Positions 1 to 12,647 of a stretch of DNA of 64,000 nt are shown here, piece after piece (position 1 is the first letter of the stretch; every line of letters begins with the position of its first letter). The DNA is from Coturnix japonica (taxonomy: Eukaryota > Chordata > Aves > Galliformes > Phasianidae), in NCBI RefSeq assembly GCF_001577835.2, contig NC_029516.1, positions 63,353,292 to 63,417,291 of the forward strand. Direction: 5' to 3'. The position numbers were made by a program, and so were the translations under genes. The notes below the pieces were generated by a model. The model ran no database searches. It was not told the origin of the DNA and saw nothing but the letters and a program-made list of their open reading frames with translations.

Positions 1-1453
1 ACAGAAGAAGCAGTGCCTCTGGACTGCTGTCCATCGTTCCCATCAGAGCCCTTGGGTATTCATGATGAGATTGCTGGGAAGCAGTTCTTTCCCCATATAC
101 ATCCAGCAGCAGCCTTCTTTCCTCACCCATTATCCTTGCAGAGTGTACATAACTGTGTTTATTGTTTGCTCAGAAAGAAATAATAACTCTGAAGTGCTAC
201 CTATCCAGTTTGTTTCTGCGAATGCCCATAACAATAATTAATCATACATATTATTAACATGCGGTCAAAAGACTTGTCAAAACTGGAGCTCTCAAGCAGA
301 AAACAGAGCTCACACAATTAGCAAGCACTGCTCTGAGAATTTTTGAATATGAGTCAGTGTTTCTCCCAACACGAAAGAAAGTCAAGGAAGTAATAAATCA
401 TAGAAACATAGACAATACACTCAACAAACTATGATGAAGACACTTCATCAACTGCCTGTAGTACTGTGTCGGTGTATTGCATGAGTCTGCAATGGTTAAG
501 CTTGTTGCATTGTAGATGTATTGAGTAAGTACCAATTAATGCTGCCCTAAACTTGAAAATACTGCGCTCATGCTCTCTTCTGAGTTAGAAGTAGTTTTAT
601 TTCTTAATTACTTTCAATTCACCTGCTGCTGAGCATTTGCTGTTCCTTAATACAGGGAACTTCTATGGTATAGATTTTATTCTGAAGCGCAGGACCTCAG
701 CCAGGCCCTGGGGACAAGCACAGTGATGGGATAAGGGGTGTACTGACCTGGATGGTCAGGATAAATCCTCACATCAGGTGCAGATACCCTGCTCATTGCA
801 TCTCTGCTCTTTTAAAACGGTGCGTTTCAGCTTACAAGAAATCAACCCTTGCTAAAGGACTCAAAGGATAAAGGACAACGGCAGCAGATGATAGGGTATG
901 GTTCCTTCAAATTTTGAATCTAGTATTATATATTAAAACAATGGAAAACTCAAAACACAGAGATGAGAAGAAAAAAAAAAAAATCTGAAAGCAAATGACT
1001 GACCAGTACTCTGAGATGCAATTGTAATGGTCTGTGCTCCATATTGGCTTAACTTCTCTTTCTGGGATAAAAAGGATAGTGTCCACTCAAGAACAGTGTT
1101 CTCCTGTTGACCCCACACTTGCATTATTGGCAGTGGCTGTGTTCTCTGACTGCATGGAGTTGGTCTGAAATTACCTGACTTGAATTATCAGGTAATCACA
1201 GCTCAGAAGTAGAGTAAAAATGGAAAGCTAGGCTGTGTAAGCTTCATTAAAGTTTGTATTCATTGAAAGTTCTCGGTAGATGTAAAAGGCAGTTGCTTCT
1301 CTGCAATCTCCAGAGGCTTCACAGCACCTTCTACTCTCCTGCTGGCATTTACTTTCCTGTGGACAAGACTGCAGAGCCCTTCCTACAAGAAAGGGTGCTC
1401 ACAATAGCAGGAGTGAAAAACTGAGCTGAACCAGTGGAAGTCTAGGTCAGTCC
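1..1453. other. No gene seen
   Basis: AT-rich non-coding DNA. The open frames here are short and have no recognisable protein family, no splice structure and no repeat signature that I can name. Confidence 0.6.
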
Positions 1454-1535
1454 TTTTTTCCTCAGTGCTGACCAATGCAGCTCCCTCACCCCACACTGAG
1501 ATGGCATATGCCCTGGCTGCTTCCCCAGCTATGGA
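1454..1535 (-). repeat. Fragment of the PMEVDPP gene-like unit (third partial copy)
   Basis: This stretch matches 4653-4731 closely, starting with a T-run followed by CCTCAGTGCTGACCAATGCAGCTC and continuing through a GAGATG and CCCTGGC segment. In the copy at 4.4-5.8 kb this piece belongs to the last coding segment on the minus strand. It is cut off on its right by the tRNA-Glu-like sequence. Seen in sequence; its relation to the larger unit is inferred from the match. Confidence 0.6.
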
Positions 1536-1540
1536 TCATA

Positions 1541-1612
1541 AAACTGGTGGTCTAGTGGTTAGGATTCAGCGCTCTCACCGCTGTGGCCCGATTTCGATTC
1601 CTGGTCAGGGAA
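1541..1612 (+). tRNA. tRNA-Glu (CTC)-like sequence, probable pseudogene
   Basis: A 72-base stretch lines up along its whole length with eukaryotic tRNA-Glu. The D arm is intact (GGTCTAGTGGTTAGGAT). The anticodon loop CTCTCAC carries the anticodon CTC. The anticodon stem CAGCG/CGCTG is fully paired although it differs from the usual CGGCG/CGCCG on both sides. The acceptor stem is broken at its first three positions (AAACTGG against TCAGGGA), and the T stem (CCGAT/CCTGG) has two mismatches and a G-U pair, which also weakens the internal B box. It is therefore probably a non-functional copy. Its neighbours are repeat fragments on both sides. Confidence 0.65.
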
Positions 1613-1670
1613 CCATCCTCTGCAACCTATGTTATTGTTCTGCAGGGCTGGAGTGTGAACCTTTTAATGA

Positions 1671-1731
1671 TCCATACTGCACATGATGTTATGATGTAGA
1701 ATATTGACAGCAACATTACAAAACCATGGCA
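1671..1731 (-). mobile_element. LTR end fragment related to the ERV-L at 38.7-46.5 kb
   Basis: The piece reads ATGATGTTATGATGTAGAAT, then an A-rich stretch, and ends in CCATGGCA. It closely resembles the terminal 60 bases of the LTR at 39,115-39,179, which ends in CCATGACA. Only this end is preserved. It abuts the CR1 copy directly on the right. It is a fossil scrap, and the family assignment rests on the short match alone. Confidence 0.5.
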
Positions 1732-4310
1732 TGGAGGCCAGGATGCTGTTGGCCCTCTTGGCCACCTGGGCACACTGTCAGCTCATGTTCAGCTGAGCAC
1801 TGACCAACAATTCCATGTCCATTTCCTATTCACAGTCATCCAGACACTCAGCCACAAGCCTGTAGCGCTGCATGGGGTTATTGTGGCCAAAGCACCAGAC
1901 TTGGCACATGATCTTGTTGAACCTCATCCTATTCACCTCAGCCCAGTGGTCCAGCTTATCTAGATGCCTCTGAAGGACCTCCCTACTCTCGGGCAAATTG
2001 ACACCACCCCCCAGTTTGGTGTCATCTGCAAACCTACTGAGGATGCACTCAATCCCCTCATCTAAGTCATCAATAAAGATATTAAACAAGATAGGCCACA
2101 GTATCAACCCCTTGGGGATACCACTTGTAATGGGTCACCAGCTGGACTTAACTCCATTAACCACTACCCATTAGGCACAGCCCTCTAGCCAGTTTCTTGA
2201 ACAAAGAAGGGTATTCCTGTCAGGCCACAGGCAGCCAGTTTCCCCAGGAGAAAACTGTGAGAGAACATGTCAAAGGCTTTGCTGATGTCTAGGTAGACTA
2301 CATCAACATCCTTTCCCTCATCTACCAGTCTGATCACCCAGTCTTAGGAGATGAGGTTGGTCAAGCACAACATGCCTTTCTCAAACCCATGCTTGCTTTG
2401 CTTGATCCTCTAGATGCCACACAGAAGCTGTATGATCTCACCCAAGATGATATGTTCCGTAACTTTCCCCGGTACCAGGTTCAGCTGACAGGCCTGTAGT
2501 TCCCTGGATCCTCCTTACGGCCCTTCTTGTAGGTGGAAGTCTCAACGGCATGCCTCCAATCCTCTGGGACCTCTCCAGATAACCAGGAGCTCTGGTAGAT
2601 GGCAGAGAGCAGCTCAACAATCACCTCCACCAGCTCCCTCAGCACCCGAGGGTGGAACACGTCTGGTCCCATGAACTTGTGACAGTCCAGATGGAGGAGG
2701 AACTCTCTCACTGTCTCCATCTGAATCACTGGGAGTGTATTTTGCATTCCATCCCAGACTTTCAGATCAGGGCATAAAGTGCCCTGAGGATAACTGATCT
2801 GCCCATTAAAGGCAGATGTAAAGAAGGCATTGAGGACCTCAGCCTTCTCCTTATCCTCAGTGGTCACATTCCCCTCCTCATCGAGGAAAGGCTGGACATT
2901 TTCCTTGGTTCTTCTCTATCCTCTGATATATTTGTAAAAAAATTTCTTATTCTCTTTTACTGTAGTGGCCAATCTGAGTTCAAGTTGGGCTTTTGCCTTC
3001 CTAACTTCCTCCCTGCATACCTTAGCAACTTCCTTGTAATCTCTCCAAGTGGCCTCTCTCTTCTTCCAGAGGACATAGACTCTCTTTTCCTTTTGGAGTC
3101 TCAACAATAGTTCCTGGTCACCCACACCAGTCTTCTTCCCCTATGGCTTGCCTTACGGCATTCAGGGACAGCCTGTTTTGTGCCTTTAAGATTTCCATCT
3201 TGAGGAAGGCTTCCTGAACCCCTTTATCCTTAAGGAGCAACTCCCAAGAGGCCCATGCAACAAGCGTCCTGAACAGGTCAAAATCCGCCCTCTGGAAGTT
3301 CAAGAGTGCAGTTTTACTAGTCACCCTTCTGACATCTCCAAGAATAGAGAATTCTACCATTTCATGGCCACTCTGCCCAAGACAGTCCCCAACCTTCTCA
3401 ACTCCTACCAGTCCTTCACTGTTAGTGAAGAGCAGGTCTAGCAAGGAACCACCCCTGGTAGGACTTCATACCAGCTGTGTAAGGAAGCTGTCTTGCATGC
3501 AATCTATAAACCTCTTGGACTGATTCCTCTGCTATTTATTATATTCCCAGCATATATCAGAGAAGTTGTAGTCTCCCAAGAAAATGAGTGCTGGCAATCT
3601 TGCGACTTCAGTAAGCTGCTCATAGAATGCCTCACCCATCAATTCATCTTGATTAGGCGGTCTATAAGAAACCTTTAGCAAGATGTCACACTTACAGGCC
3701 TTTCCCCCGATCCTTACCCACAGACACTCAACTTTATCATTCCCAACCCCAAGCTCTTCAACATCAAAACAGTCTTTAATATAAAGGGCTACATCACCAC
3801 CCTTCCTTCCTCATCTGTCCCTTCTGATGAGTTTGTAACCATCCCTCACAGCATTCCAGTCATGGAAGCAGCCCCACCATGATTCGGTAATAGCAACTAG
3901 GTCATAGTTCTCCTGACACACAATCTCTTCCAGCTCCTCCTGCTTGTTGCCCATGCTGCGTGCATTGGTGTACATGCACTTCAGCCGAGTCATCTGCCTC
4001 ACCCCCATCTCAAGCATTGTTCCCCAGGCTCATCTCCTTTGAGCCCTGTTTCGTCCCCTTCCCCTATTGTAGCTATCCTAAAGCTCTTTTGATAAGCCCC
4101 GCTAGATTCCTTGCCCCCTCTGAGATAAGCAGGTTCCATGGATAGACAGCAGGCCAGGGGCTGAGTGAACTGCTCCATGATCAAAGAACACAAAGTTCTG
4201 ATTTGACCCCAGCCTCTGAGCCATACGCTGCTCATGCTTTTCAAGTTTGCTCCATGTCCCTCACTTCCCCTGAAGGTACAGAACAAAAAATCACTTGAGC
4301 CCCTGCTCCT
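1732..4310 (-). mobile_element. CR1 LINE, truncated, minus strand
   Basis: This is a broken CR1 non-LTR retrotransposon. Reading the minus strand from high to low coordinates gives its ORF2 in order. The endonuclease region lies at about 3811-4017 (CMYTNARSMGNKQEELEEIV). A linker region at about 2916-3444 includes KENKKFFYKYI. The reverse transcriptase start lies at about 2481-2867 (MTTEDKEKAEVLNAFF and DPGNYRPVS). The palm motif FADDTKLGG lies at about 2007-2032. The pieces lie in different frames, so it is heavily interrupted. It lacks the 5' part of a full CR1 of about 4.5 kb and also the usual 3' tail, because it is cut at 1732 by the LTR scrap. The upper boundary is approximate. Confidence 0.9.
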
Positions 4311-4439
4311 TCAGCTAAATGCCCTAAACCCCTTGAAATCTCTGTTCATAGTTCTTAGGCTTCTCTGAGCAATTTAATCACTGCCTACCTGAACCATGTG
4401 TTTATATTTTTGCATAAGAAATAAAAATACAAGAGACAG

Positions 4440-5850
4440 AGATGTACACAGGCTGCTCTGAATTTAATACCTCCTATTTATTTCCATAGACACTGCAACA
4501 GATACGAAGAGTACAATAACACTCAGAGAGCTCCATACATTGGACTCCTCCTGGTGCCTGCAGTCACCAAACACTTCTGAGAAAAGCCCGGCTCCATCTT
4601 CTGCAACACTCCCAGCAGCAGCTGTAGATGACACTCCAATGTCCCTCTGGCATTTTTTCCTCAGTGCTGACCAATGCAGCTCACTCAGCCTGTGCTGAGA
4701 TGCCAGCTGCCCTGGCCCCTTCCCCACATATGGCCCTGGGCTGGGCCCTCACCCCATGTGGCAATGTCTTTCCTGTACTGGGAAGACCAGGAAAGGATGC
4801 AGGAATCCTCACACAGACTCTCAATTTCTAAAAAAACCACAGGAACACGTAGTGTATTTGTTATTTCGTGGCTTTAGAGATTTTTGTTGTTTTGCTTTTT
4901 AATTTTTCATATTCATATTTTTTTCTATTTTTGGAAATTCTTCTGTTGTCCAAGCTTGACATAAGTCCTCCATGCTGAACGTCAGCCTTCCTCCTGTCAC
5001 AACCAAAGCCTTCTGCTTCTCCACAGGAGCAGCCACCCTCTGTGACACCTTAGACAGCTCCTCATGTCCCTGGGTAGCTTGGGTCACTCCACTGGACTCC
5101 TCCTGTTGCCCTGGTGCAGCAGCTCAGAGGATGGCAGTCCCTGCCCTTCCTTCTTCCTCTTGGTGAAGAAGAGATGAGAGGACTTGGGGATGAACAAGAG
5201 GTGGGGATGGGAAGGAGGGGTCCACAGGAACATCGGCTGTCAAAAGAAGAATGCCCAGGAAATTAATGCCTCGTGAGCCTGCGAAGCGATCTGAAAGCTG
5301 GGGCTGTATCAGATAATGGCAAACTTACAGGATGGGAGGAGCAGGGTTGGCATCGAGGCGGCTATCTGCAGGGAGGTGGACCAGACCTCGGGCCACTCCA
5401 GTAGTAGGTGTGGGCTCTGGGTCTGGCTCTTCTCTGCCACTTCCTGAGAGCGATGAGTTGGTGGTGGCTCTGCCCTGCTGGATGTGAATCCACCTCCACG
5501 GGCTCCTCCGCACTTTCAGGAGGGTCCACCTCCATTGGCTAGATGGTGGGGAGCCTCTCCATCAGCCGCCTCTTCTTAGCAGGGGAACAATCCACCCTGC
5601 CTCTTTTGCAACAAAAACACCACACAGCTCTCGAGCTCAGTGCAGTCACTGGTGTCTCCTGCTCAGCAACTAGGCTCAGGGATACCCTTTTGCTAGGGTT
5701 CAGAACACTGGGCTGTGAGGTGACCTGTGACATCAGGAGGCCATGGTGATGCCATTCTAAGAATGTCCCATGGTGACCAAATGTCAACATATTATAGGCC
5801 AGTTTGGACCAGGTCCGTGACTAATGGGGCATGGAGGCCGAGTTTTGAAC
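4440..5850 (-). repeat. Multi-copy gene-like unit A (PMEVDPP family), broken
   Basis: Unidentified unit, closely matched by a second copy at 56.8-58.0 kb. Read on the minus strand, the first coding piece (about 5440-5680) has a basic patch SPAKKRRLMERLPTI that looks like a nuclear localisation signal, then a degenerate PMEVDPPES repeat and the shared phrase ALRKWQ. A splice donor-like CTGTAAGTTTGCC lies at about 5320-5335 and an acceptor-like TTTTGACAG at about 5240. A further piece (about 4899-5087) encodes EELSKVSQRVAAPVEKQKAL and FSMEDLCQAW. The last piece (4464-4727) encodes LSELHWSALRKKCQRD and ends in a hydrophobic stretch SSLSVIVLFVSVAVSM before a stop. An in-frame stop follows LPTI, so this copy is broken. 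I do not recognise the protein; a retroposed or tandemly dispersed gene family is the likeliest origin. Confidence 0.55.
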
Positions 5851-6200
5851 AAAGAAGACTGTTCAAAACAATCACATTAACTGTGCATGGCCATCCAGAA
5901 TGTGGCTTCCCTTTCTCATTGCTGTTGTCACAGCTGAAATGCACCACCCACCATCGCAGTGTGCTCACATGCACAGTTTGGTCTCCATTAACATTCAGCA
6001 AGTGTTAATGGGTGCCAATGGGTGCCACTTTTCCACTTGAAGAAACTCAGTGACACCTCTTTGCTTCATAAGCACTTCCATGTCAGACTCCATTTTGTCA
6101 AACTGTCTCTCTGCTGCCTCCTCTCATGTTGTAGCAAAATGTAATGGAGTATTGGTGGGAAGGTTCGGCTTCCACTGCCATCAGCTTAAAAATACAGATT
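5851..6200 (-). mobile_element. Mariner-like transposon relic
   Basis: On the minus strand a fragment of 69 codons (5792-6001) includes NGDQTVHVSTLRWWVVHFS followed by GKPHSGWP. This resembles the helix-turn-helix part of mariner transposases, which typically reads DKTVDVSTVRRWV...F...KPRSGRP. The related stretches at 55,340-55,590 and 58,106-58,330 share the same phrases (GCACCACCCACC and TCCATTAA near an ATTCAGCA). Plain DNA transposon remnant with no intact frame. The boundaries are approximate, and assignment to a named chicken family was not tested. Confidence 0.55.
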
Positions 6201-6240
6201 TATATTTATTCAAATGTATATATGTGGTGTTTTCTCTACA

Positions 6241-8195
6241 GATATAATTATTTCCAAAACAGCCTTCAAATGATTGTGCTGATTCTTTGCAACTAGCAGT
6301 TTTAAAATCAAGGTCTGATGTATATCTACAAACAAAAATTAATTATGGGAGTCCCATTCATTAGGAACAAACTAAGAAATGGTCACATGGACTCTTTTGA
6401 CTTAATTTTGAATCAGACCCTGGCTGGACAGAAAATACTGTAGTATGGCCACTCCCCAGGGTGCTTCCACCCTGCTGCCTTGCTATGGCTGAGCAAACCC
6501 ATGGCAGTGAGGAAAATGTTCCTTTATGCAGACATGTCATTTCACCCACTGACAGGCAATTAAAATGCAAATTACAAATGTTTATTAGAACTGCTTCAGC
6601 ATCTATTCTGATGCAAAAGGTCGGAATTATGCACAGTGTATGGCGAAAGATGCATTGCTCCTCAAGTAAATTCTGAGTTCCACTCTAGAGCTGGAGTGAG
6701 CAGAAATAACTGAAAAAGCTGATTCTGGTCTGATTCTGATTTGATGTGGTGGAATAAAGACAGTGAAGTCAGTGTAGCCACAAAGCTTTGTTTAATGAAA
6801 TGAGAATTAAGCTCCATAAAAGTACTTACACTGAAAAAGCAAGTGCAGAAAGGGTATCCCTTACACAATGAAACTTCTGTGTTAAGCTGTTTTTCACTTT
6901 ACCCTTATTTTTAATCACAGATAATCTGTGTTCAGGGATGAAGACAGACATAGCTAAAGTAAGGCTCAAACACGCTGACTGGCCTTGCTGCCTGGGTGGT
7001 CATGGTGTATACCTTTTGGTCATGGGGCCAGGTATTGAATTTCTGGTTGAGCAATACCTACACAGGTTTGGAGGAGCAACCAGCAACTGGGCTTAGCACC
7101 AAGTCTTATGGATGCTTGATTAAAACAAATCAAATTCCAGAGCTCAACAAAGGCATTTCAAACTCTTTTGCAACTTTTGACTTCTGTGCTTGGTAGGGCC
7201 AGGGAAAGACAGTGGTGGAGCACAGTGCTCAGCCTCTGTAGCCCCATGCAGCACCCACATATGTCAGGAGCCCACAGTACCTCCCAGGGCCTGCTCTTCT
7301 TTGGTTGTGGTGCCTGAACTTCCCATATAAGCAGCCTGAGAGCTGCTCTACGCACTTAGATGTCACCTCCCCCCAGGATGAGCCATCAGCCCTTAATGAG
7401 CAGGATCACAGCCAAGCTTTTTAAGATATAGGATCTGAGTATGCATCCTGGCAGTTCTCCTTCCCATGTCAAATTCATGGTTGCTCCATTAACTCATCCC
7501 AGTCCACGCTACTGTTTAAGACAACTTTCTTCCCTTTCCTACTTAAAATCTAACTACATCAAAGATGAAATCTGGATGCTCCCAGAGCTGTGATGAGGTT
7601 GTTTTTACAGGTATTTGAGCAGAGTGTTAAACCTGCTTATTTGAAGATGATGATATTTGTATTGTTGCTAAGAATTCATGCCAAGCATAATTTTGGGGCA
7701 TTGGGAAGGTATCATATTTGCATATTTTAAGTATTGATATAATACAAAATTCTTTTTATGTCTCTTTTCACAGCATAATAATGCTCTTTCAACTGCATGA
7801 CAGCTTTTAGTATAGAAAAAGTTCAAAACAGATGAAAATTATTTTTTAGAAAATGGATTTTTTTAAATCCAATTTTCATTTTGCCATGTTTGGAGCATCC
7901 TTTACTGCTCATGACCTGCTGTATATCATCCAGATAAAAACAGTAATTGCACAGAGATATAGGTACTTCACATGGTAATGCCTTAATCAAACAAATCAAA
8001 TGACTGCATTCTGGAGGAGTTTGATTTTTTTTTTTTTCTAAAGCATGCTCTATTTCTAGCCTTGTGTGCTCTATGAAGGGCTCTATGAAGCCCTTTCTTG
8101 TTCATTTTCAGTCTCTTTGATTACCTTAACTCTCACTCTTCTCCACTTGTTCATCCTCTGAGAACAGAGAGGCTCTATTTCTGATCCTGCAAGCT
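6241..8195. other. No gene seen
   Basis: Non-coding DNA with only short, uninformative open frames on both strands. No exon with convincing splice sites and no repeat family recognised. Confidence 0.55.
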
Positions 8196-8197
8196 TC

Positions 8198-8680
8198 ATA
8201 GAAGCACAGAACATAGAATTATTGAATGGTTTGGGTTGTAAGAGACCTTAAAGGTCACTGACATCCAATCCCCTGGCATGGATATATTACTACCCACCAG
8301 CTCAGGCTGCTCAGGGCCCTATACAACCTGGCTTTGAACACGTTAGGGATGAGGCATCAACAGCTTCTCTAGGCCTGTGTCAGTACCTCCCTGCTCTCTG
8401 GATAAAGAATTTCTTCCTAACATCTAACCAAAACTTCCCCTATTTTAGTTTGAAGCCATTCTCCCTTGTCCTATCACTATTAGGCCATGTAAAGAGTTAC
8501 TCTGCTTCCTGTTTATAAGCTGCCCTCAAGTACTGGAAGGCAGTAATGAGGTGTTCCTGGAGCCTTCTCTTCTCCCAGATAAACAAACCCAACTTTCTTC
8601 ATGGGAGAGGTGCTTGCTCCAGCACTCTGAGCATCTTTGTGACCTCCTCTCAACCTCCTCCAACAGCCTTGGAAACCACT
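8198..8680 (-). mobile_element. CR1 LINE 3' fragment, minus strand
   Basis: It begins at the left with the reversed CR1 tail (CATAGAATTATTGAATGG), then TTTGGGTTGTAAGAGACCTT and AAAGGTCACTGACATCCAA. It continues through TCAGGCTGCTCAGGGCC, TTCTTCCTAACATCTAACC and CTTGTCCTATCACTA to GACCTCCTCTCAACCTCCTC. This is the standard layout of a 5'-truncated CR1 inserted on the minus strand. It is diverged and therefore old. Confidence 0.93.
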
Positions 8681-11322
8681 TCAGCAGCTATAGCATTGAA
8701 ATAGCTGCCACAAAGTCTATAAATACATAGACTTCCTTTTGCTAACAGTTTTCCATCTCTTGGTTTCCTTTCCCTACTTATTTGTGCTCCCAGCAAGCAG
8801 CTCCTGTGCCTTGTGATTCTGCCCTGCCCAGGAAGGGACCTCTTGAGCTACTTCCTGCCCCAGGCCAGGCCCCAGTGCTTGGCAGTGGTGCTCAGCGGGC
8901 AGGGCTCAGGTATGTGCTAATAAGTAGCTGGTGTCAAAGGAGCTTCAAAGTGAGAGACGTCCAAGATGAAGAGAATGCAGCGAAAGATGATCCTCTTTCA
9001 TAGCCTAATTAGATATAAAATTCATTTTTGTATTCACTTTTATTGTCTGGAAACCTTATGGGGTTTGGCTGGCACGAGCTCCTCTGCTGTGCAGGCTCTG
9101 GTGGTGCTGGCAGTGAGCGAGTGCTGTGGGCTGGATGCTGCTCGAGGGAGGCTTCCACCACAGCACACATCTCTGAAGGTTTCCTTGTGTCAGTGGGTTT
9201 TCTGAGCAGGTGGGTGATCTGGTAGAGACACGAGGACTCTGGGAGGTGGCAGATTGACCAGTGACTTCAGTCTCCTTTGGTTAGTTTATTTTGTTCAGAA
9301 GTGGTTTAAATGGAACTTAAAGTGCTGTTAAAGCACTGTTGAAGGAGTAGCTCTTCTCTACCCTTGTCAGAACTCATGCTCCTGGTGCAGACCAGGTACC
9401 CAGCAGCAACTACACCATTTTGGGGATAGAATAGCAAGCAACATGATGTTGGGCAGAAGGGCTGTGGTGGGGAGCAGTTTGTGGCGCACAGGTGAACCAC
9501 CCCCATAGACCCTTGACTTTGGTCCTACAGCCTTTCATGAAGAGGAGATGCTACTCCAAACCCCACTGTCCCCATACCTGTGTTTCTCTGCCTGAAGGCT
9601 GCTCGTGGGATGGCAGAAAACAGGAATCAGTGTCCTCTGCTCAGCAGTGACATTTCCTCCCTTTGCACTGACGTTTTTGTTTTCATGACCATCTCAGCGA
9701 TTACATGTAGCAGCAGGGGACTGTTACCAAGGGATAATACTCAGTCCCACTGACATTATCTGCCTCTTAGTGGAAACAAATGGGATGCCTGCCAGCCTGC
9801 CGGTGCTGGATGGCTGGCCATTGTTTCTGGGGAAGGGCTGCTTAAAAATCTCTTTTCCTTTATAAAGTTGATCCATCCAGCAGTTTGTGATTTTAATACA
9901 AAAAATTACTTCTGTTGTTTTGGAATGCTAGTAGTTGAAAATCACTTTGGTGGTTGTTTTGTTTTTGTGGGTTTGTTTTGTTTTGTTTTGTTTTTGAGGC
10001 TGGATAAACAGTTGACAAGTGGCATCTCTGCCTTTAAAAACTCACTACAAAAACCAGCATGATTTGATTTGTTCATACAGTGAAAAGATTGTTCTTTAAT
10101 CCCTTTGGAGTTGTTGGATTTGATACTCCTGCCAGTGGAACTAATGAAAAATCCTCTGGCACAACATGTCAAGAAAGTCCAAGTATGTCCCTGGCCACAG
10201 CATGTCTCCTGAAGATGGCAGGTACCTTGAAGGTGGCAGAGCCAGGGACACAATGCCCTCATCCTTTCACAACACCGCTTCTTGCCAAGAAGCACCATGG
10301 GGGTGGAGAACTTATTATATTAGGCACAAAACTGGATCCAATTGTCAGATAGAAGGTGTGGGTGTATTTGAAAAAAAAAATGCACAAAAACATAACCATC
10401 CAATAATTACTTAAGTAGTTCTGTTGTTTGTTTGTTTGTTTTGCCATCATTTTAACAGTTCAGTGAAATCCGCTATTGGAAAACTAACCATCTTAGTATT
10501 TGTGTTATATTTTAGGTGTTCTGAACAGCAATTAATTCTTTAATGAGTATGAATGATTAATTCAGGACATAAACTGCATGAAATAATAACAGAAATTAAA
10601 TCAGGCATGCTGCACCTGATTAGGGTTGGGGGAAGAAGTTGCTATTAAAGAAGAGAGCAGTTTGTGGATTCACAACAGTTACAAAAATAAAAGGCCAGAC
10701 TAATTGGTTCTTGCATGGGCTAAACTGAACCCTTTGTGGACTCAGTTCAGGCACTGAAGCAGTTTCCTGCTGCAGCCTGAGATGACCTCAGACGCTGGGA
10801 CAGCCCTGAGGAGCCTCAGTCAGATGTGGAGCCGATGTCAGTGCAGAACCATCTGGAGATGCCCAGTGGGAATGTCTAACATGCCGCTACAGCTATGAAA
10901 TGACACCCACCCTTTTCATTCACTTCCCGGTGTGTGTATCCCTAAGATGCACTCTTTTCTAGCAATGGAACTAGGAATTTTTGTACTAGCTTAGTGTAGG
11001 ACGACATCCTTAAATAACCATAGTGACAATTCTTCTGCTAATCATCTAAGTATCAGTTGTAAGGATTTACTGATAGCCATCAGTTTTGAGGAAAAAATCT
11101 AGCAAGTATTCTTTGTTACCATTTCAAATACATCCAATGCCAAATACATTTATTATTCTGCAGTACAAACTGCAGAAATCCTAGAAGCTTTATGAAATAC
11201 AATGTAGAACATCTACATCCCACATCCACAGGTCCAATCAGAAACATTCCCGGTGCTTTTTTTCTGTAAATCTCCTGAAAGCTCCAAATGCAATGAACCA
11301 TTTTCTTAGACAAATATACCTT
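8681..11322. other. No gene seen; short T/G-rich tract
   Basis: Mostly unique non-coding DNA. At about 9955-9995 there is a low-complexity run of TTTTG units. Overlapping open frames of 80-118 codons at 9942-10414 are mutually antisense and repeat-driven, with no family resemblance. Confidence 0.5.
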
Positions 11323-11545
11323 CATAGAATCATAGAATGGCGTGGGTTGAAAAAGACCACAATGATCATCCAGTTTCAACCCCCTGCTGTGTGCAGGGTC
11401 ACCAACCACCAGACCAGGCTGCCCAGAGTCACATCCAGCCTGGCCTTGAATGCCTCCAGGGATGGGGCATCCACAACCTCACTGGGCAACATGTTCCACC
11501 ACCCTCTGAGCGACCGCATTCAAGTGGCCTGTGCTGTGAATCTTT
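11323..11545 (-). mobile_element. CR1 LINE 3' fragment, minus strand
   Basis: The reversed tail CATAGAATCATAGAATGG is followed by GGGTTGAAAAAGACCAC, CCAGACCAGGCTGCCCAGAG, TGGCCTTGAATGCCTCCAGG and CACTGGGCAACATGTTCCA. It reads like a typical chicken-type CR1 end, well preserved and so younger than the copy at 8.2 kb. Confidence 0.95.
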
Positions 11546-12647
11546 CAGATTCATACCAGTTGTTCACATGTTTACTATAAATGGTAAGAAAAACAGGATT
11601 ATGTTCTTTCATTTCCATTTGAAAGACTTCTAGATATTTGTGTGTGTGTGTGTGTATGTATGTGCTTCTACAAGCACACAGCTTGCTCCTTCTTTTCCTC
11701 TATTAATACTTTAAAACTTATTTCTACTTTGGGGGAAGAGTGATACCAAGTAAATACAGATGATAAGGACAGATCTTTCCAGTGTACCAGTGAATATTAA
11801 TTCAGGAACACAAGAGTGACATATTTACCTAACAAGTTTTCAGTTCAGGTAATTGTTTAGTTGTTGATACAGTGCCAGGAAGCAAGCTCTGATGATCATG
11901 TCCTTTAATTATCTCAGGAGTTCAACAGTCAAAACAATTACCTTTTAATTTCCTTCCCAATCCCTAAGTATCTCACAAGATATTCAAACAGAATTATGCT
12001 AGAACTGGGAAATCTAACCAAATGGTTTACTTGCAATTTGTTTAATTTATATCTGTACTGTAAAAAATAAAACCTTATGGCTAACAATGGGTTAACACTG
12101 CAATTAAGGAACCAGTGTTTGTTGGTGTCTTCTTTTCTAAGCTGTTGAAAGATGTAGAAGAACAGTTTTAATATAATAAGGTGTGGTGTCAACTCACTGT
12201 TGGCATCTTCTCAGATTTCAATAGCCATTCCAAATTAATGTCCTTGACAAGACAAATACAATGCTATAAGTACAGAAAAAAGAAGCACTGAGAAATGGGA
12301 TGATCTTTTTGAATAATGATGGCTAACATACTAAAAGTAATATGTTTGGAAAATTACAATTGAGGAAATTGAATAGCATGCCTTGTAAACCTTTTTACTG
12401 AAATTAGAGTATGACATTAATAAAACATGTAAAATTGAAGAGTTTTCTTAAAAGAATAGCTTTTGGAGATGTCTTAAGAAGCCTTATTTTGACAATGTTA
12501 ATTGTTGCCTCTTTTTTGATAAATGGATTATGCAAAATTAATTCCCTCACTATGTAGATTTAATCCACAACGCAGGACCACTATGTCAGAATTTTAACGT
12601 ATTTTGAGTTTTCTAATGAATAGATATAAAAAGCCATTCTCAATTAA
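11546..12647. other. No gene seen; TG microsatellite
   Basis: AT-rich DNA downstream of the EFCAB6 3' end. It includes a short TG/TATG run at about 11,639-11,662. No coding signal. Confidence 0.5.

Noticed and set aside
1465-1686. 73-codon plus-strand open frame
   Set aside because: It runs through the tRNA-Glu-like copy and repeat scraps.
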